A stretch of 64,000 nt of DNA from assembly GCA_013399855.1 (NCBI GenBank), contig VXAY01005593.1, positions 868,001-932,000 of the forward strand. The letters are read 5' to 3'. A program made the position numbers and the translations under genes. The stretch's first letter is position 1; every line of letters starts with the position of its first letter. The notes under the pieces were generated by a model. It was not told the origin of the DNA and searched no databases. It saw nothing but the letters and a program-made list of their open reading frames with translations. The DNA is from Oxyruncus cristatus (Eukaryota > Chordata > Aves > Passeriformes > Cotingidae). Positions 25,301 through 38,790 of this stretch are shown here, piece after piece.

Positions 25301-26700
25301 AATTAGCTAATGTGATGATTTATCTTGTAGCATTTGGAACTTGCCCCCTTAAGCAAGCAAATTCTTCAGTCAAATCTCAGAAGTGAATGGTGAGGCTTAA
25401 GAATTGCTACAAATCTTGTGCTTCAGCATACCCAGAATGAACCTTCAGGCTTCCAAACCTCCACGAAATAATTCCAGAAAAGCTAGCTGACCTGTCAGAG
25501 GCTGTGCAGATAACTCAATAATAACTGATATTAATCAAGGAGTGGAACTGTCACAAATAGTAGGAATCATTGTAAAAATAAGCAGTGAGGAACTGATTCA
25601 TTGCATTACAGTTGTGAAAATAGCTGGATTTTGCTCCTAGCCTCCAGTTTCTTCTTTTGAATCAGAGCCTTTCAAGCTTTCCATCCCAGATGTGAAGCAG
25701 AGGAAGTCTGTAGAGCCACCTCTACTACTTGTTGTAAGGATGTGACATAGCCCTGATATGTCAGCTGTGAAAACCAGAACAACCAGACAAACTGATAACA
25801 CAAGGTTGTACAGCCTGGAGTGTCTGGAGGAATCAGCTCCACAAACCAGACAAGGAGGCAGAGCAGTGAAGCTTTAGATTCCCTCTTTGGCTTGCAACAT
25901 TGAAAACTAAACTGTCTTTGTGTCTGAAACAGGATTAGTGAATGTGAACCTGGCAAGGTTCAGAGAAACATTAAAAATTCTGCCATTCAAGATTTCAAAA
26001 TTCTGCGATTGCCAGAGACCAATGAGCACCTTCCTCCAGAAGCAGGGCAAATTAACATCCATGTCCTGCATAACTTGCATGTCGGGTGAATTTACTCCCT
26101 CCAGTATCCCTCCCCACTCATTTTCCAGCTACAGAAAACATGCTTCATATCCTGCTCCAGTCCCAGGGACCTGGAGTTGCACTGCACTGGTCCATCTCAG
26201 AAGCTGGCCTAGTTCAGGTTTCTTTCACCGTCACAGAGGTACAGCAGGGCACAGAACCTCAGTTAGTCCTTAGCACAAACAAGTTCTCACAGAAAGTGTT
26301 GGTGACTGGCACTTGCTGTGCTCAAGGCTGAGCCTTGAAGATAAGCTCCCTCATATTTATTCTTATTTCAAAACAACACCTGACAAAAAGCCATCATTTC
26401 TCCTCCTGCTCCCAGAGTACCACGACCCTTGGAAGAGCTGTTTGAGGAGAGTCTGGTGGTCACAGGGCAGTCAGAGGGCACCGCTCTCCCAGCAGGCACA
26501 GCCGAGATGGCACCCAGTGCTACTGGAGCACAGTCCTAGCCCACACCCTCAGGTCTTCTGCCTGACTTGGGAAGTCACTTTCTCTCATGATCCCGACAAA
26601 ACTCTCTCCCAGTGCAACCCTGACACTGCTTTTCCATATTTCATCCCGCTAGGTTCACTTTCCAAACCCTGACTCTGACTTGAGGCATGACGGATAGTTT
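19353..26700. other. Non-coding unique sequence
   Basis: About 7.3 kb without a supported gene or a repeat I can name. Small features are AAAAGAAAAG units near 21049-21067, an unusual palindrome and long imperfect inverted repeat at 21535-21635, a G8 run at about 22292, and an AT-rich conserved-looking patch around 24050-24250. Overlapping open frames at 25.9-26.7 kb (117, 81 and 119 codons) have no domain, and the strands compete. Confidence 0.6.
21535..21635. repeat. Palindrome nested in an imperfect inverted repeat
   Basis: A perfect 7+2+7 palindrome (CATGTGTGGACACATG) sits at 21535-21550. Its TGTGGACA (21539-21546) also pairs with TGTCCACA at 21628-21635, and AGGTATG (21552-21558) pairs with CATACCT (21612-21618). 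Internal loops are unequal, so the 100-base fold is imperfect. The block is rich in alternating purine-pyrimidine steps (GTGCACATA occurs twice). Confidence 0.8.
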
Positions 26701-29700
26701 GATGAAGGCAAGGGAGAACCAAAATGGAAGGGTACCTACCCTGAGTGGTAAAATGGGTAGAAAATTATCAGAAGGAAGAAAAGATTGAAATGAAGCTGCC
26801 AATGATGCAGTTTCCATGACAACTGCCCTTCCACCTACAGTTTTAACCCACTTTTTCAGGCAGCCATTTCAGGAAGTATAGGGAACCACACAACAGCTGC
26901 ACATATCCTATTTCTAACACATCTCCTGATTAAAATAATTATTCTGTATATAGAGATTGCTCTGAATGGCAGTGGTTGAAGGGTTTGGATAGCCTGGGGG
27001 AGGTGATTTCTCACAACACTAGAAGCTTTCTGAAATAGCACATGTGGATGCAAATCCTAGAATTTGCTGGAGGTAGAGTGACAGAAGCACATCCCAAAGC
27101 CACTGTAATGGGATATGTCCCGTTGTCCCTACAGAACTGTGTGTCCTGTGTATGTACCCTGTTGTAGGTATTCAAAATTAGTCTTGTCTGGGCCACAGCC
27201 CCTAGCTCATATGCCTTAGCATATCGCTGAGACCTTGTTTTAGCAGAAGTAGCAGGGACCAAGTCTAAAGCCAGAGCACAGGACTTGCTGTCACACTCCA
27301 TGTTCAAACTTCGTAAAGATCAATGACAGCCCCAGAGCCACCCTTGCCTTCAAATCATCATCCTATGAGTGCTGACTGATGGACTGTTTTGTAGGTGAAT
27401 CATTCCTGTAATCCTAGTGGGACCACGCGGTGATAGCAACACTCTGTGGATGCTGTGTGGGGATTATGTGGACTGACATCAGAAGACAGGGAATCGCCTT
27501 TGTAGTCCCGAGGATGTTATTTCCTATTGTCATTGCTGTTATTGTTACTTCTGCTTTAGTTTCTAGAGGCCCCTGCGAAGATCTGTGTTCCTTTTTGGTA
27601 AATAACATGACAGGATGAGATGGAGATTATACCTAAGAGCTTGTAACATACACCGACATGGTAGAAAAAGAGTTGAGGGAAAGTAAAAATTGTGACAGGC
27701 AGAAAACCAAGGAATAGGGAAATAAAAGGTTTTCTTAAGGTCAGGCACTACGTTTGTGGCCAGAGCTGAGTGCAGATCCCTGGGGTCCCACCCAGGTCTT
27801 TCATCAGTGTGATGGCTCTTCCGTTCCTGCTCTCCCAGGCTGTCACTCTCATTTGTCCTATAGAAATATTGAGATAGCTCTGGCAGATGCATTACCTAAA
27901 GGGGAACCTGTCTGAAATTATCCTTTCTTCCGTCCAGGGAGTGCCAAGGGAAATCTACATTTCTGCTCAGTAACTATGTTAACCACTTAATTCCAAAGGA
28001 AGAAGATAGCAGGAAGATATTAGTGTGGGAATGGGCAAGTAAATAAAAGAATATTTCTCTCCAATAAACCTCAATTCTCTGGGAATTATTTTTTAAAGGC
28101 TTACAAGGAAGTCTGCCAGAACAGGTAATGACTATACTTAAGGGAGAGTCAATTGTCCTAGAAAACTTCATGTACTATGGTTACAGTGCTGAAAACAAGA
28201 ATTTACCTGATATGGGGGTATCTCTGGGTAACAGCATCTCCACCAAGGACTTCAGGATAAACTCTGGTATTTGTTAACATTTAATATCTAAGCAGTAAGG
28301 GCTAGATTATGAGTTCTTGAATTTTTTGTCTTAGCACTTACTCACACAAGTAGTTCCAGTGCCTTCAAAAGTCCCAAAGAACTGAGAAACCTTACTTTAA
28401 AATCCATTTAAATGATGTTGAAATTTAATGTTAATAGAGATAGAACATCTTAGAGATCACCAGTGTTTAGCAATAGTGGAAATTAGGACAACACTGGGTT
28501 TTCAGCAGAGTTGTTCCATGTTCATGGGTCTTCCTGGCTTCACAGGGATGGGCAAAGCTGTGTGAGGAGTTTCATGTTTGATTGAAGTGAGACCTCTGGG
28601 TAGGGAATGCCAGAAATGGGATGGTGGCTATAGTAAGGTCATAGATAAGGGAAATTTTGGGTACATTTTTGTTAGCAGCAGTTCAGCTGTGTCTGAGACA
28701 GAGGTGTGGAGGACGACTGCTGGGTGAACGTGACTCCATTGAGTGTTATTTGCCAAGTACAATGCAGAGAGAAGGAAAACTTATCTTGCACTTTCCAGTG
28801 TCCCCATTTCATAAATATGATACATTAATATTCATTATACCACATGCATTATCATTTTGGAAGGAGATTACTGGGGATTCACTATTTTCTCTCCATCATA
28901 TTTTCCAATTAGGATCCCCTCTTCTGCAAATAATAAGCTTTTTGTTGCCAGAGGCTTTGCAGCAAAGTTCCACTCAGAGCGTTGGCATTCTGTTCAGCCT
29001 CCATTTCAGAAAGAACTGCAAATTGAAGAACAATTACATTTTTAATGACAGGTTAATCTTGCTGTACTAAATATGATTATAGAATCACCTGGCTAGTGTC
29101 AGAGAATACAAGAGCTGCTAGGAGTTGTTTCCAAAAAACTCCAGGGAGATGGGTAAGGAAGAAGCCTCACAAATGCACCACTGAGTGAGGTTCAGGGTTC
29201 TAGGAGGACAGACAAGAGGATAAGAGTGGAACAGCAAAAAAAAGAGGTAACTTGAGTCCTTTTTCCTCTCAGATAAAAAAGTCTTTTGGCCCTGTGGCTT
29301 GCTCACATGAACAAAACCATACAAGGCTGTTCCCATATAGCACTAGCAAGAAAGGTGGTTGGGGATGGCTTTGAAGGACACTGCTGACCTGTGCCAAGCA
29401 GGGAAGACCAGGACATCAATTTTTGGGAGTTGCCACAGTATTTTCTCTGTACTTGAAGTCCTTCCTTTAGGGTCTTTTGTGCAGAAGAGACAAACCCAAA
29501 CATTTTCCTCCTTCAAGGGGAGAAGAAATGGTGAGGGAAAATGCAATAAAGATTCTTGGATGTTTAAATTCCAGAAGCCTGGACACTAAAGTAAATAATG
29601 CTTGCGATAAACACTGAGATCCCACCTAAAGACACTGTGTGGCTGTATGTATGCAGCCAGCAGCACATCACACTTCTGGAGAGTGCATTACAAGCAAAGG

Positions 29701-32540
29701 GAATGAGGAAAGACTGGAAATGCACGGGAATGCCAGAAAACTCTTTCCCCTTCTTGGTCCTCCACTGTGTCCATTGTCTCTGTCCGTCACCATAAGAATT
29801 TTTGCCTCACTCATGAGTGGGAGGAGGTGTCTCCAGTTGAACCTATAGCTTAGAGGCCAAGCAGGCAGGTGATACCTACAGTCCTTCATGCCCACACAGA
29901 CCAAATGCAAAGTGTTCCAACCTCCTTAACCTCCTTAACGGATTCAACCAGATTCTATAGATTTCACCTTCAATAACCACAAATCTGAAAAGAAAAAAAC
30001 CTGCAAAATAAATATTAAAAAAAAAAAAAAAAACACACAAGAAATACAAATTTACAGTCAGCCCTGTGAGAGACTAAGTATTCCCCACACACACATACAC
30101 GTGCTAGTAAAACAGCCCTTTAAAGTTGTTGGTGTTGTCAGTTACAAGAGCAGCATTTAACATTTAATGGTTGTTTTTGGTCAGAGCTGTTACTTTTCAT
30201 TGTTTGCTAGATTTGTTCCTTAAATTTGTTTGGCTGTGTGCCATGTACTTCCTCTAGTTTTTCTTTATATTGTGCTTGGAGTTGAAGGATTTTTATGTTT
30301 TTCCCCTTTTGAAGACACATTATGAAATGATTTTCATTTTTCTTGCCTGTTGCATTGTCTTGTCACATCTGATATTTATCTAGAGGACACAGATGTCCCC
30401 TTACAAGCCCTGTCAGAGTTTCAACTTGTTCTCAGTCTCTTCCTAGTGTAGAGGCACCAATTGTAGAAGGCACAAGGATACCTAAGAGAGTTGTTGAGTT
30501 AATTGCATTGAGCAGAAGATTTCAGAAAAAGTAGTACCTGGTCTGCTAATGCCATAGCTCTTAAGAGGTATAAAGAGACAGAAATAAGATGAATTATAAA
30601 TGTTTTGCCTCTGCTCATTTTCCATTATAATAGGCTAGATTAGCTGTTCAATTAAAACAAATACAAAGCAAGGAAATCTTGCTGTGCATCTTGACCTTTT
30701 TTATACACTGGAACTCATTCCTGTGAATTGACCTGTTACTTGCCAGGTCTGTTTTGACCAAAAATTCAGGCTGTGAGAGGTTTTCATAAGTGTTTACCAG
30801 AGACTCCCTGCAATTCTGAAGTTGTGACCAGTCATCAAAGCCACATGGTCCTGTGGTCTCCAAGGTTCTTATGTCTGATGTGGGTGATAAAAATCTTTAT
30901 GGCATGATTTTAAAGGCAGAGTAATGTGATTTTGCTGTTAGCTGTTAGTTCATTTCCAGCTGAGAACATGAGCAGCATGTTCCTGCAGCGGGCACCCAGT
31001 GAACTGACCCTGGCCACAAACTTCACTTCCCCATATACTGAGTGTCTTTTCCCTACCTAGCCAGATACTTCCTCAGCTAAACAATATTGACCTATAGGTT
31101 TTTCCGTTCAATTTGCACTCCTATTACTTGTTTCTTGGCCTGTTTATAGTACTTCTAATTAATTATTTGTAATTGCCTGTGTTTTTCTCCCCTTTCTTTG
31201 TACCTTTGTTTCTTGTTTCTCTCCCAGCCTTGGTAACAAGATGCTGCATGTCTTGAGGCTATGAGGGTAAAAGTCTATTAATAAATAATTAAGTGGTGAG
31301 GCTCCAGTGGTGTGGTGTCACAGCTTGCCATCACATGGCTGTAGTCTCCATGGCGACTCACTGGTGTGGACCGAAGTGATCTCTTTGAGGGAAGGCAAGA
31401 GGAGGTTATACAGGGCAAAAATGTGTGAAGTTAAATTATATTTTAAAATATTAAAGTCACCGTTACACTGGCTAGTTCCCTAAATAACCTGGAAAAATGG
31501 AAATCTCCTATTAGCCCCATTCCACCAGCATTCCTCCCTTCTGTCTGCCACTGCCCCATCTTTTTTTTCTGGTCCAGAGCTTTCAGCACTGAGGCTTTCC
31601 ATGCTGTAAATGCTCACATGAGCCAAACAGCATTTTCCCTGTACCCAGTGCCCCTCAGACCTTCCTGATCCACAACAATCCTGCTAAACTGTGCAGTCTC
31701 AGTCCCAGTGAAAAGGGTGACTGACCTCTGAGAACAGTGAGCATTGAATAGTTTGTCCTTTGTCAACAAGCTAAACCTTAAGGCCTGGATTCCAGAGGTT
31801 CCCACTTCTCTTCTCCTGTGTTCTCCTTCCCTACCACAACAGTGTATCATCTTCCCCTGGAGTCTCCCTGCAACCTGCCTTTGAGCAAAATTCACACCTG
31901 CTCCTCATTAGAGACAGATTTTGATAAGCTTTTGCTGTGCTTTTCTCCTTTTCTGGCAGTACTCAGAGGCAGTTTCATGTGCTGGCACATGAAATAGCCC
32001 TTCTATTTTTTCCCATCACATAATCTACCTCTAAGTATAGCAAAGACATTTCTTGCCCATTCAAAGCAGTAGTTTTCAAATGAAAAGCAGTTAGCTCAGC
32101 AGTTCCAGCATCTGTAAAAGTGTGTCCTTGTGCAGCAGCGGGATCTGAAACCCCCTTAGTCTGTTACCAGCTTTCCATCTGTGTTAGCAGCTACACTATT
32201 CACAAGCGTCCTGATCCATGCACTTCAGCCAATGTAATTTTCCCAAGCCCCCACCTCTCCAATAACATTTCATGGGAACACGAGAAATGTTAAGCTTCCT
32301 GTAATGCCGAGGATGTAAATCACACTAATTATCTCCCAGACTTCAGAAACATCCTGGGCTTTCATTTCCTCTGCAAACTTCTGGAGCATTTACATTAACT
32401 TTTGGCAGGTAAACTGTAGGGGGCCCAAACCATCCATCACATAAAACTGCATTGAAAACACATCAAATTCTGAGTCGTGACAGGTAGATAAGTCTCTTCT
32501 CAGAGAGAATGACGGTTTTGATATCACAGCTCCCTTCTCC
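26701..32540. other. Non-coding unique sequence
   Basis: No supported gene. It contains an A17 tract at 30017-30033 followed by a short CA run, and a tandem CCTCCTTAA doublet near 29921-29939. The two longest frames (137 codons at 28657 and 109 codons at 27563) lack domains. I see no nameable transposon. One old, fully decayed repeat could be missed by eye. Confidence 0.6.
30017..30033. repeat. A17 homopolymer
   Basis: Run of 17 A followed by CACACA. No retrocopy body was recognised upstream, so it is recorded only as a tract. Confidence 0.9.
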
Positions 32541-32896
32541 TCACGGAAGGACATGATATATAAGCCCAGGATCCTCCCTCTTTCCACCCACTAACAGCAA
32601 CCACTATTTTCCAGCTGCTCAGTGTCCGCAGCCCCACATGGACACACCACCTGCTGACAAGACTATCAGCCTTGTGTTTCTATTGGTTTTCTTTAAGCTT
32701 CTAGGACTGGATCTGCTTGACAAAAGATGGTTCTGGCCTTGCAGAACTGAAATCTGCTACAAATTCGGTCTTCATGAAGCGAACACCCTGGGAATGTGCA
32801 CGTTCCATTTTGTTACCGCCAAATCTCTGGGAAAGACTGTGAAATAGAAAAGTCTTTCCCATCCCTCCATCCCCCTTCATTGGCCTGTTTTCTCCC

Positions 32897-32917
32897 TTTT
32901 TTTTTTTTTTTTTTTTT
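32897..32917. repeat. T21 homopolymer
   Basis: Longest clean homopolymer in the window, with 21 T on plus. The antisense frame across it gives a lysine run and has no biological meaning. Confidence 0.92.
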
Positions 32918-33068
32918 AATTGGTGGCAGATTCTAAAATGCAGGTGAAAGACAGTTTGAGTGAGTTTATCACAGGGACAAAACAATACTTGAAGCAGCTT
33001 CAGACCTGTTTTCATGCTGTTCTCCTGTAGCCACTGTACAGGTTTTCAGAAATTGTTTCCCTGACCTT

Positions 33069-33128
33069 TTCACCTTCATGGTCTTCTCCTCTCAACAGAC
33101 TGAGGCCAGAGGAGAAGACCAAAGTGGA
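33069..33128. other. Hairpin with perfect 14-bp stem
   Basis: TGGTCTTCTCCTCT at 33079-33092 is perfectly complementary to AGAGGAGAAGACCA at 33108-33121, with a 15-base loop. After small bulges the pairing can continue outward (TTC with GAA, then about four more pairs including one G-T), for about 21 pairs over 60 bases. The size is in the range of a microRNA precursor stem-loop, but a stem this GA/CT-rich can also arise by chance. Expression and conservation are unknown. Confidence 0.85.
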
Positions 33129-36100
33129 TTAACAATTTTTTCTTCAGAAATCTGGCATCCTATCTTTGCTTTCACACTTCTTGATATTCACCAGCACCAC
33201 TGGAAAAAAAAAAAGGGAAGTAATCTGAAATTCAGAGCTTGCTAGGTAAAACAAAGAATAACTATGACAATTATGCTGATTCTGAGGATGTTTGCCTTTT
33301 TTTTCTTTTAGAACTGCCTATGGATTCTAACACTGACTAGGGATTTAAAATTGTTCATCTCTTTTTAAGTGATGTTGGCAACCTAATTTTGACTTAGTAT
33401 TTCCATGATGCTGAAGGAAAAAAGAGGAGAAAGAATAATTACAAAATACAAAATAAGCAGAAATGGTTTCAGTGAGGTGTTTTGATCACCCCCATGAGCT
33501 GTTTTCTTGCTGTGTTGTGCGTGACTGAAAATCAGAAAGTGAATCTGCCTATTACCAAATGGGAAGCTGACCAAACTAGTTTCATCAGGCTGCAGCAAAA
33601 ATAGCAAACAAGGGAAAAATAAACGGAGGTGATTAGAATTATTTCCATGCTGACAAAGAGACTTCATGAATGATACAGGAAAGGCTCCCTGAAAGAGAAA
33701 TTAAAATTTCAAATTAAAATTCTTTGAATGGGGGAAAGTTGAACAGATTCCCACAGGTGTTGTCACGGACTGTCAGCAAAAGGAATGACCTTTGGATCTG
33801 CTCCCAGGGCAGTCCCTGGGAAGGGGCTCCATCTCTCCCCCCCAAACCATAACCTGGTCTCTCTATATGCTGCTGCTTGCTTTTGGAGTAAATTTCAAAC
33901 CTACACAGAGAGTTGAATAAATAAATTACTGCCTGTGCATGCATGTTTGTTAGGAAAAAACCACACTGATTATTTGACAGCCTGGTATTTCGTAATATCA
34001 CGAAGGGTTTTGAGAGACGAACTGCTACAGCAAACCCTCTGTGGAAACCAATATCTCCACCTGTGGGAAATGCAAAGATAACAGGCAATTGTGACTAAAA
34101 ATGCAATTACTACAAGAGAAAAAGATTCACTTTCCTTCATATGCATAGAAATCATGAAAAGGTGTTTTCATTCTAAGCAAAGAAGGCCTGAAGCCGAGTT
34201 TTATTCTGCACTTAGAACCAATAATAATCCCTTTCACCTATTATACATCTTCCTGGAAAAAACGTATTTTTCTCCATCTCACCCGGAAGACTCTCCACTT
34301 ATAGGCAATTATTTAAGTAGATGCAAAGAAGTAAGATAGAGAAAGTAAATATTTGACTTTGAGCCTTTATAAATCCTGTTCTCTCTTTTTTCTTTCTGCC
34401 TTTCAAGATCAGATTTCTATTGCAACATGTGTGTAGAAGACAGACTCTTCCAAGTTTTTTAAATAAAGGAATCCTTTGTTTTAGTCACAAGCAAAATTTA
34501 GGAGAAGCACAAGACCATTCACTTCAGAAAGAAGGAAGATCCATCCTGTAGGAAGACCCATTGTGGGATGGCTGGAGCTGGTTAAACCCTACATAAAGCT
34601 CAGCAAAATGCCTTCTCTCTCACACTGTATTTGTGATTGCATCCCTTGACCTGGCTAATGATCTCTCTTACTTTGGGTAGAGAAGCTCAACCTCCTCTAA
34701 GAGGGCAAATGTTCTGGTTTTCCCAATCAGAGACCAAAATAGCCACATGCAGGGCCCCCCCACCTGGAGTAAGGTGGATGCAGGAGAGCTTTAGGAGTGA
34801 TGTGCAATGATTGCTGCTGTGCTGGGTTCCTCTGCTGCAGGATGAGGGGCTGCCTCTCAAAAAGAAGCCACAGAAGATAAATTTGCTCATGATCCACAAG
34901 CAACTGAAGAGCCACGGTGTGGCAGTGGGCCCTTTATCCAGCCATTTACTCCAGTGTGTTACACATTCCACTTCCCCCTTTCACTGGTAGCTCCAAAGCC
35001 TTGGACTGCATTTAGGCTCTGTGGCAGCAAATCTAAATAAAGCTCTGCTTCACCCAACCTCCATTTGCACCCAGCCTTTGGAGCTGCAGAGGTATCCTTT
35101 GGAAAGAAGCCCAGACCACAGAGATGATTCAAGAAAGCGGGGGGAAGAGGAGTCAAATGTCAGGGTTATTTACTAATTTTGGCTTTGTGACCATTTACGC
35201 ACGAATCTAAATCCCAGAATTTTGCAGACAAATCTCCGTGGGTAGATTCGCTGCACCATATGTGTTTCCAATGGCTTAGAGAGAAATTGCACAGGAATGA
35301 GGAGCCATCTCCATGGCCATAGGTCTAACATGGAAGCCTGAGGGCTCTCTTGCATTAGCTTTTAGTTGCATTTCCTCTGAATTCGACATTCTGATCTCGA
35401 AATACAGAGTGCTGGCCTTCTGTCTGCAAGTCAGTGTAGAGTGTTGACCTCCTGTAACTGCTCTGTGAGTGGGGTCAGCTAAGGAGCATCTCCTTAAGGT
35501 CAAGTGGATAGAGGACATGATTTGGCAGAAGGGACAAGGACTCAGTGCAGCACACACATTGTCACAGAGGGCATTGCTCCCACACAAGAGACAGAGAGTG
35601 CTTCAGCGTTCCTGAAAAGCCTTTTTGTTAAGAAGATAATGGCTCAAGAATTGAAACTGTTGCTTGAATCTGTCACTGAAACAAATACAGAGAATGAAGC
35701 TATTGAAAATTGTGTTAGTTCTTTCACTAGAGGTTCTCAGTGTGAGGCTGAGCTCCACCAGAGGTGAAGAGCGCTGCCAGTGTGTGAATCATCCAGCAGC
35801 TGGGATCAGCTCCCTAAGGTTTCCTCAGGATGTTTCAGGGTCAGTAATGGGCACAGCAAAGAGGACAGTGGGATCAGGCAGATGAATTAAAGAAGAACAA
35901 ATTTTCCAATCTACTTTTCAGGTACTGTATTAGCTTGGGCAGTAGGTACAGCTCAGCAAAACCCCGTGACCACACCTCTGGTGGGTTGTGAATAACAGAT
36001 TATCATAATTTTAACAACAGCCACAAATCATGGCTATGCCATTGCACCTAGAGGGAAAACACAGCTGATTTCTGAGCAAATAACAGCCCATTGATAGGCA

Positions 36101-38699
36101 GCTCTGTGACTCAGGAGAGGTTTTGACAGTGTATAAAGCCTTTCAGCAAGGAAACCACTGTAAATCTTGCCCAGGCAAGCTGAAGTATCTGAAGAAATAC
36201 TTACACCTCACTGATCACTGAACCTTAGATTTGTGATAAGACAGAAATCTTTGCTGTCTGATCCACTAACCTATGAGATATGAATCAGAGAGTCTATGGC
36301 CTGTCCAGAGTTGACAAGATGTATCAATGTAACAAAAACATCATGGGTCTGACACCTCTGTTGTCAGCCTCAGGAGGAAAAAAGAAAGGGTGAGGGAGTC
36401 CAGGCTGTCCTCTGGTTCCTCTACAGCAAAGCTGGATCTTGCTGGCAAGGTGAGGAAACCCTAGCTAGTTATATCCCACAAAACTGGAGGTCTTTAATGA
36501 CAATGCTAATAAAAAAAAATTTATACCTACTTGATTTTGAAACATCATCCCCATCAGAGAAGTGCTTCACACAAAATCAGTCACACTGTTTCTGCCTTTG
36601 CTACCATAAGCCCCAGCTGGTGGGGTTATAAAGTTTCAATAATACATGAAATAAAAAATACAAAACACACTCCCCAGGTCAAGATCTTTAAGTACACAGC
36701 AACATTCAGTTCACCTTTCACGTGTGAAACAGTGCGTGCAACTATATGAAGCAAACTCAGTCCTTTCTGGTGGGTTTTGAAAGAAATTATCCTCCACATT
36801 TAAACATGTTGCATGGTACCACGTTTTCCCAGAGCCCCTGTTGTTGTTACAGCCATGAAAGACACTGCCACCTCCCAAGTGACAGATATTCTGATCCCAT
36901 GTACCCTGACACAGAAACACCTCTAAGACAATGTTTTATCTCAGAGGTGCTGCACATTCACACGCACAGACAGACACACAAAATTATATCAGCCATTTAA
37001 GTAATTGTTGCCCAGCTGTCTTTTAAAATGCCTCTTTCGTCTTTTTGTAACCAAAGGCCTGAATATTCAAATGTTCATGAGAACCAGCTTTATTAAAATT
37101 AGGGCTCGGGGAAATGGTTTCAAAAAGGAGCAACAAATATTACCCAACCATTTAAAAGATGCTAATTAATGGAGTTCTGAAGCCCAGGGAGGCCATTTGA
37201 GGGAGCAGAGATTCTTCTAAAAGACAGATTTGTAACTTAGCTCTTCGAGTGGCAGAGGCGGAAAGAAGAGACGAGTAAAATAAGATGCAAGTAGGTTAAG
37301 AAGAACAATCCTCCAGGTATTATGAGGACTCCAGAGTTTAGTTCTGTGCCAGTGATTTGAGTTGTCTGCCCACAAGCTCTATGCATGAAGATTTTTTCCT
37401 GGCCCTGACACAAAACAAAGTTTGTGCCTCTTCCCTGCTGGATCTGGCTTGTGCTGGGAACAAGCAAGCGTAACCCACACGGCATGAGCCAAGGCTGCCA
37501 GCTGAGACTGTGCTGCAGGAGTCACTGGGGGATGCATTTTAAGATAAATCTGATCTTGAGGGTAGATGGGCATGGTCACAGGCAAGAGCAGAAGTAAAGG
37601 GTGTTGTACTGGGGGATAGCAGAGAGACACTGAAATGGTCAGAGCTTTCTAGGTAGGCTTTTTATGATTATATCACCTGAGCATGTAAAACCGGGGGCAT
37701 CTCAGAAGACCCCCACTTTCATACTCCCCTAGATCCTGCCAATCACTTCTCTCAGCAGAATAAATCCATATTTATATCTCTACCACTAAGCATAGGTACT
37801 AATGCCCTAATTTTTTACCTCTGCTACCTGCTCCTCCCTCCTTTCCTGTTCTTCTCTCTTGGCACAGATATAACCCTGGGTAAAGAACTGAAAATACCCC
37901 ATGGACTAGAGGAATAGATTCTTTTGGTGGGCCTTGAATATACATATCTACTCCAGCTCTGTAGTAGAAAAGACATCTCTCTACAGTCTGACAGTGATTT
38001 GTAGCTGGATCTTTTTTACTGATGCAGTTCTTGTCAGGTTAGTTGCCGTAAAAGAGCCAGGGTGGACTGGTGATTTGAAACCTATGATCCAAGAAGGAAA
38101 CTAAAAGGCAGAAAGAGGAAAAGATGCTCAGAAAAGCCTTCTCTCCAGCCTACCCAGCACGCAGGTGTCTCGGGAGGAGGCAGAACTGCATCCCAGAATT
38201 GCAACTGCCCTCCACAGCTGTTGTTGAACTGGACAATGAAGGAAGAATTTGCTGACCCTGTTCTGCTGTATTTAATCCATCACTAGGATCTCAGAGCTCC
38301 AAGATAAGCCAATTCAGCAAGTAGATGAGGGAAATTTCATGTATTCTCTTTCTTCTGTGTGGGAGCTCAGCATTGTCCTCCTTACCTACTTATTTTCTCC
38401 CATTATCCTGTTTGTTGAGCGGGTCCACAGAGACAGGTGGCTTTCCAGATAGACAGTAAATAAAGCCTTTCTTGTGACCTCCTGTATTCAACCAATGCTC
38501 AGGTTCTCTTCTCACATGACTTAGCCCTCTAAGGTGAGCACTAATCCCACTGTATATCCACTGTATATTACAATTTCTGTAACATGACTGTAGACAGACA
38601 TCCTGCCTTGACTACAGGAAGACTCAACCTCTGATACACAACCCAGCTTTCCGGAGAAAATTAGGGCAGCAGCAACCAACAGGGAGCAATCTAGTCAAA

Positions 38700-38790
38700 G
38701 TCTAGTGGAAGGTGCCCCTGCCCATGGCGGAGGGGTTAGAACTAGATGATGTTAAAGGACCTTTCCAATCCAAACCATTCTATCATTCCT
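38700..38790 (+). mobile_element. CR1 LINE terminal fragment (last ~90 bp)
   Basis: Only the very 3' end of a plus-strand CR1 remains: 'tagtggaaggtgcccctgcc' (38703-38722), 'catggcggaggggttagaac', 'tagatgatgttaaaggacc' and 'caatccaaaccattctatcattcct'. The last block is the degenerate 8-mer terminal repeat of CR1. Extreme 5' truncation is normal for this family. Confidence 0.9.

Larger units (their letters stand above)
32541..38699. other. Non-coding stretch with TATA-like motif, T21 tract and hairpin
   Basis: A TATATAAG motif (32557-32564) lies 74 bases before an ATG that opens a 69-codon frame (32638-32847) with a hydrophobic N-terminal third. A T21 tract at 32897-32917 and a strong hairpin at 33069-33128 follow. 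The remainder to the CR1 remnant at 38.7 kb shows no gene or nameable repeat. Overlapping frames around 33.4-35.8 kb (up to 124 codons) have no domains. Confidence 0.6.
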
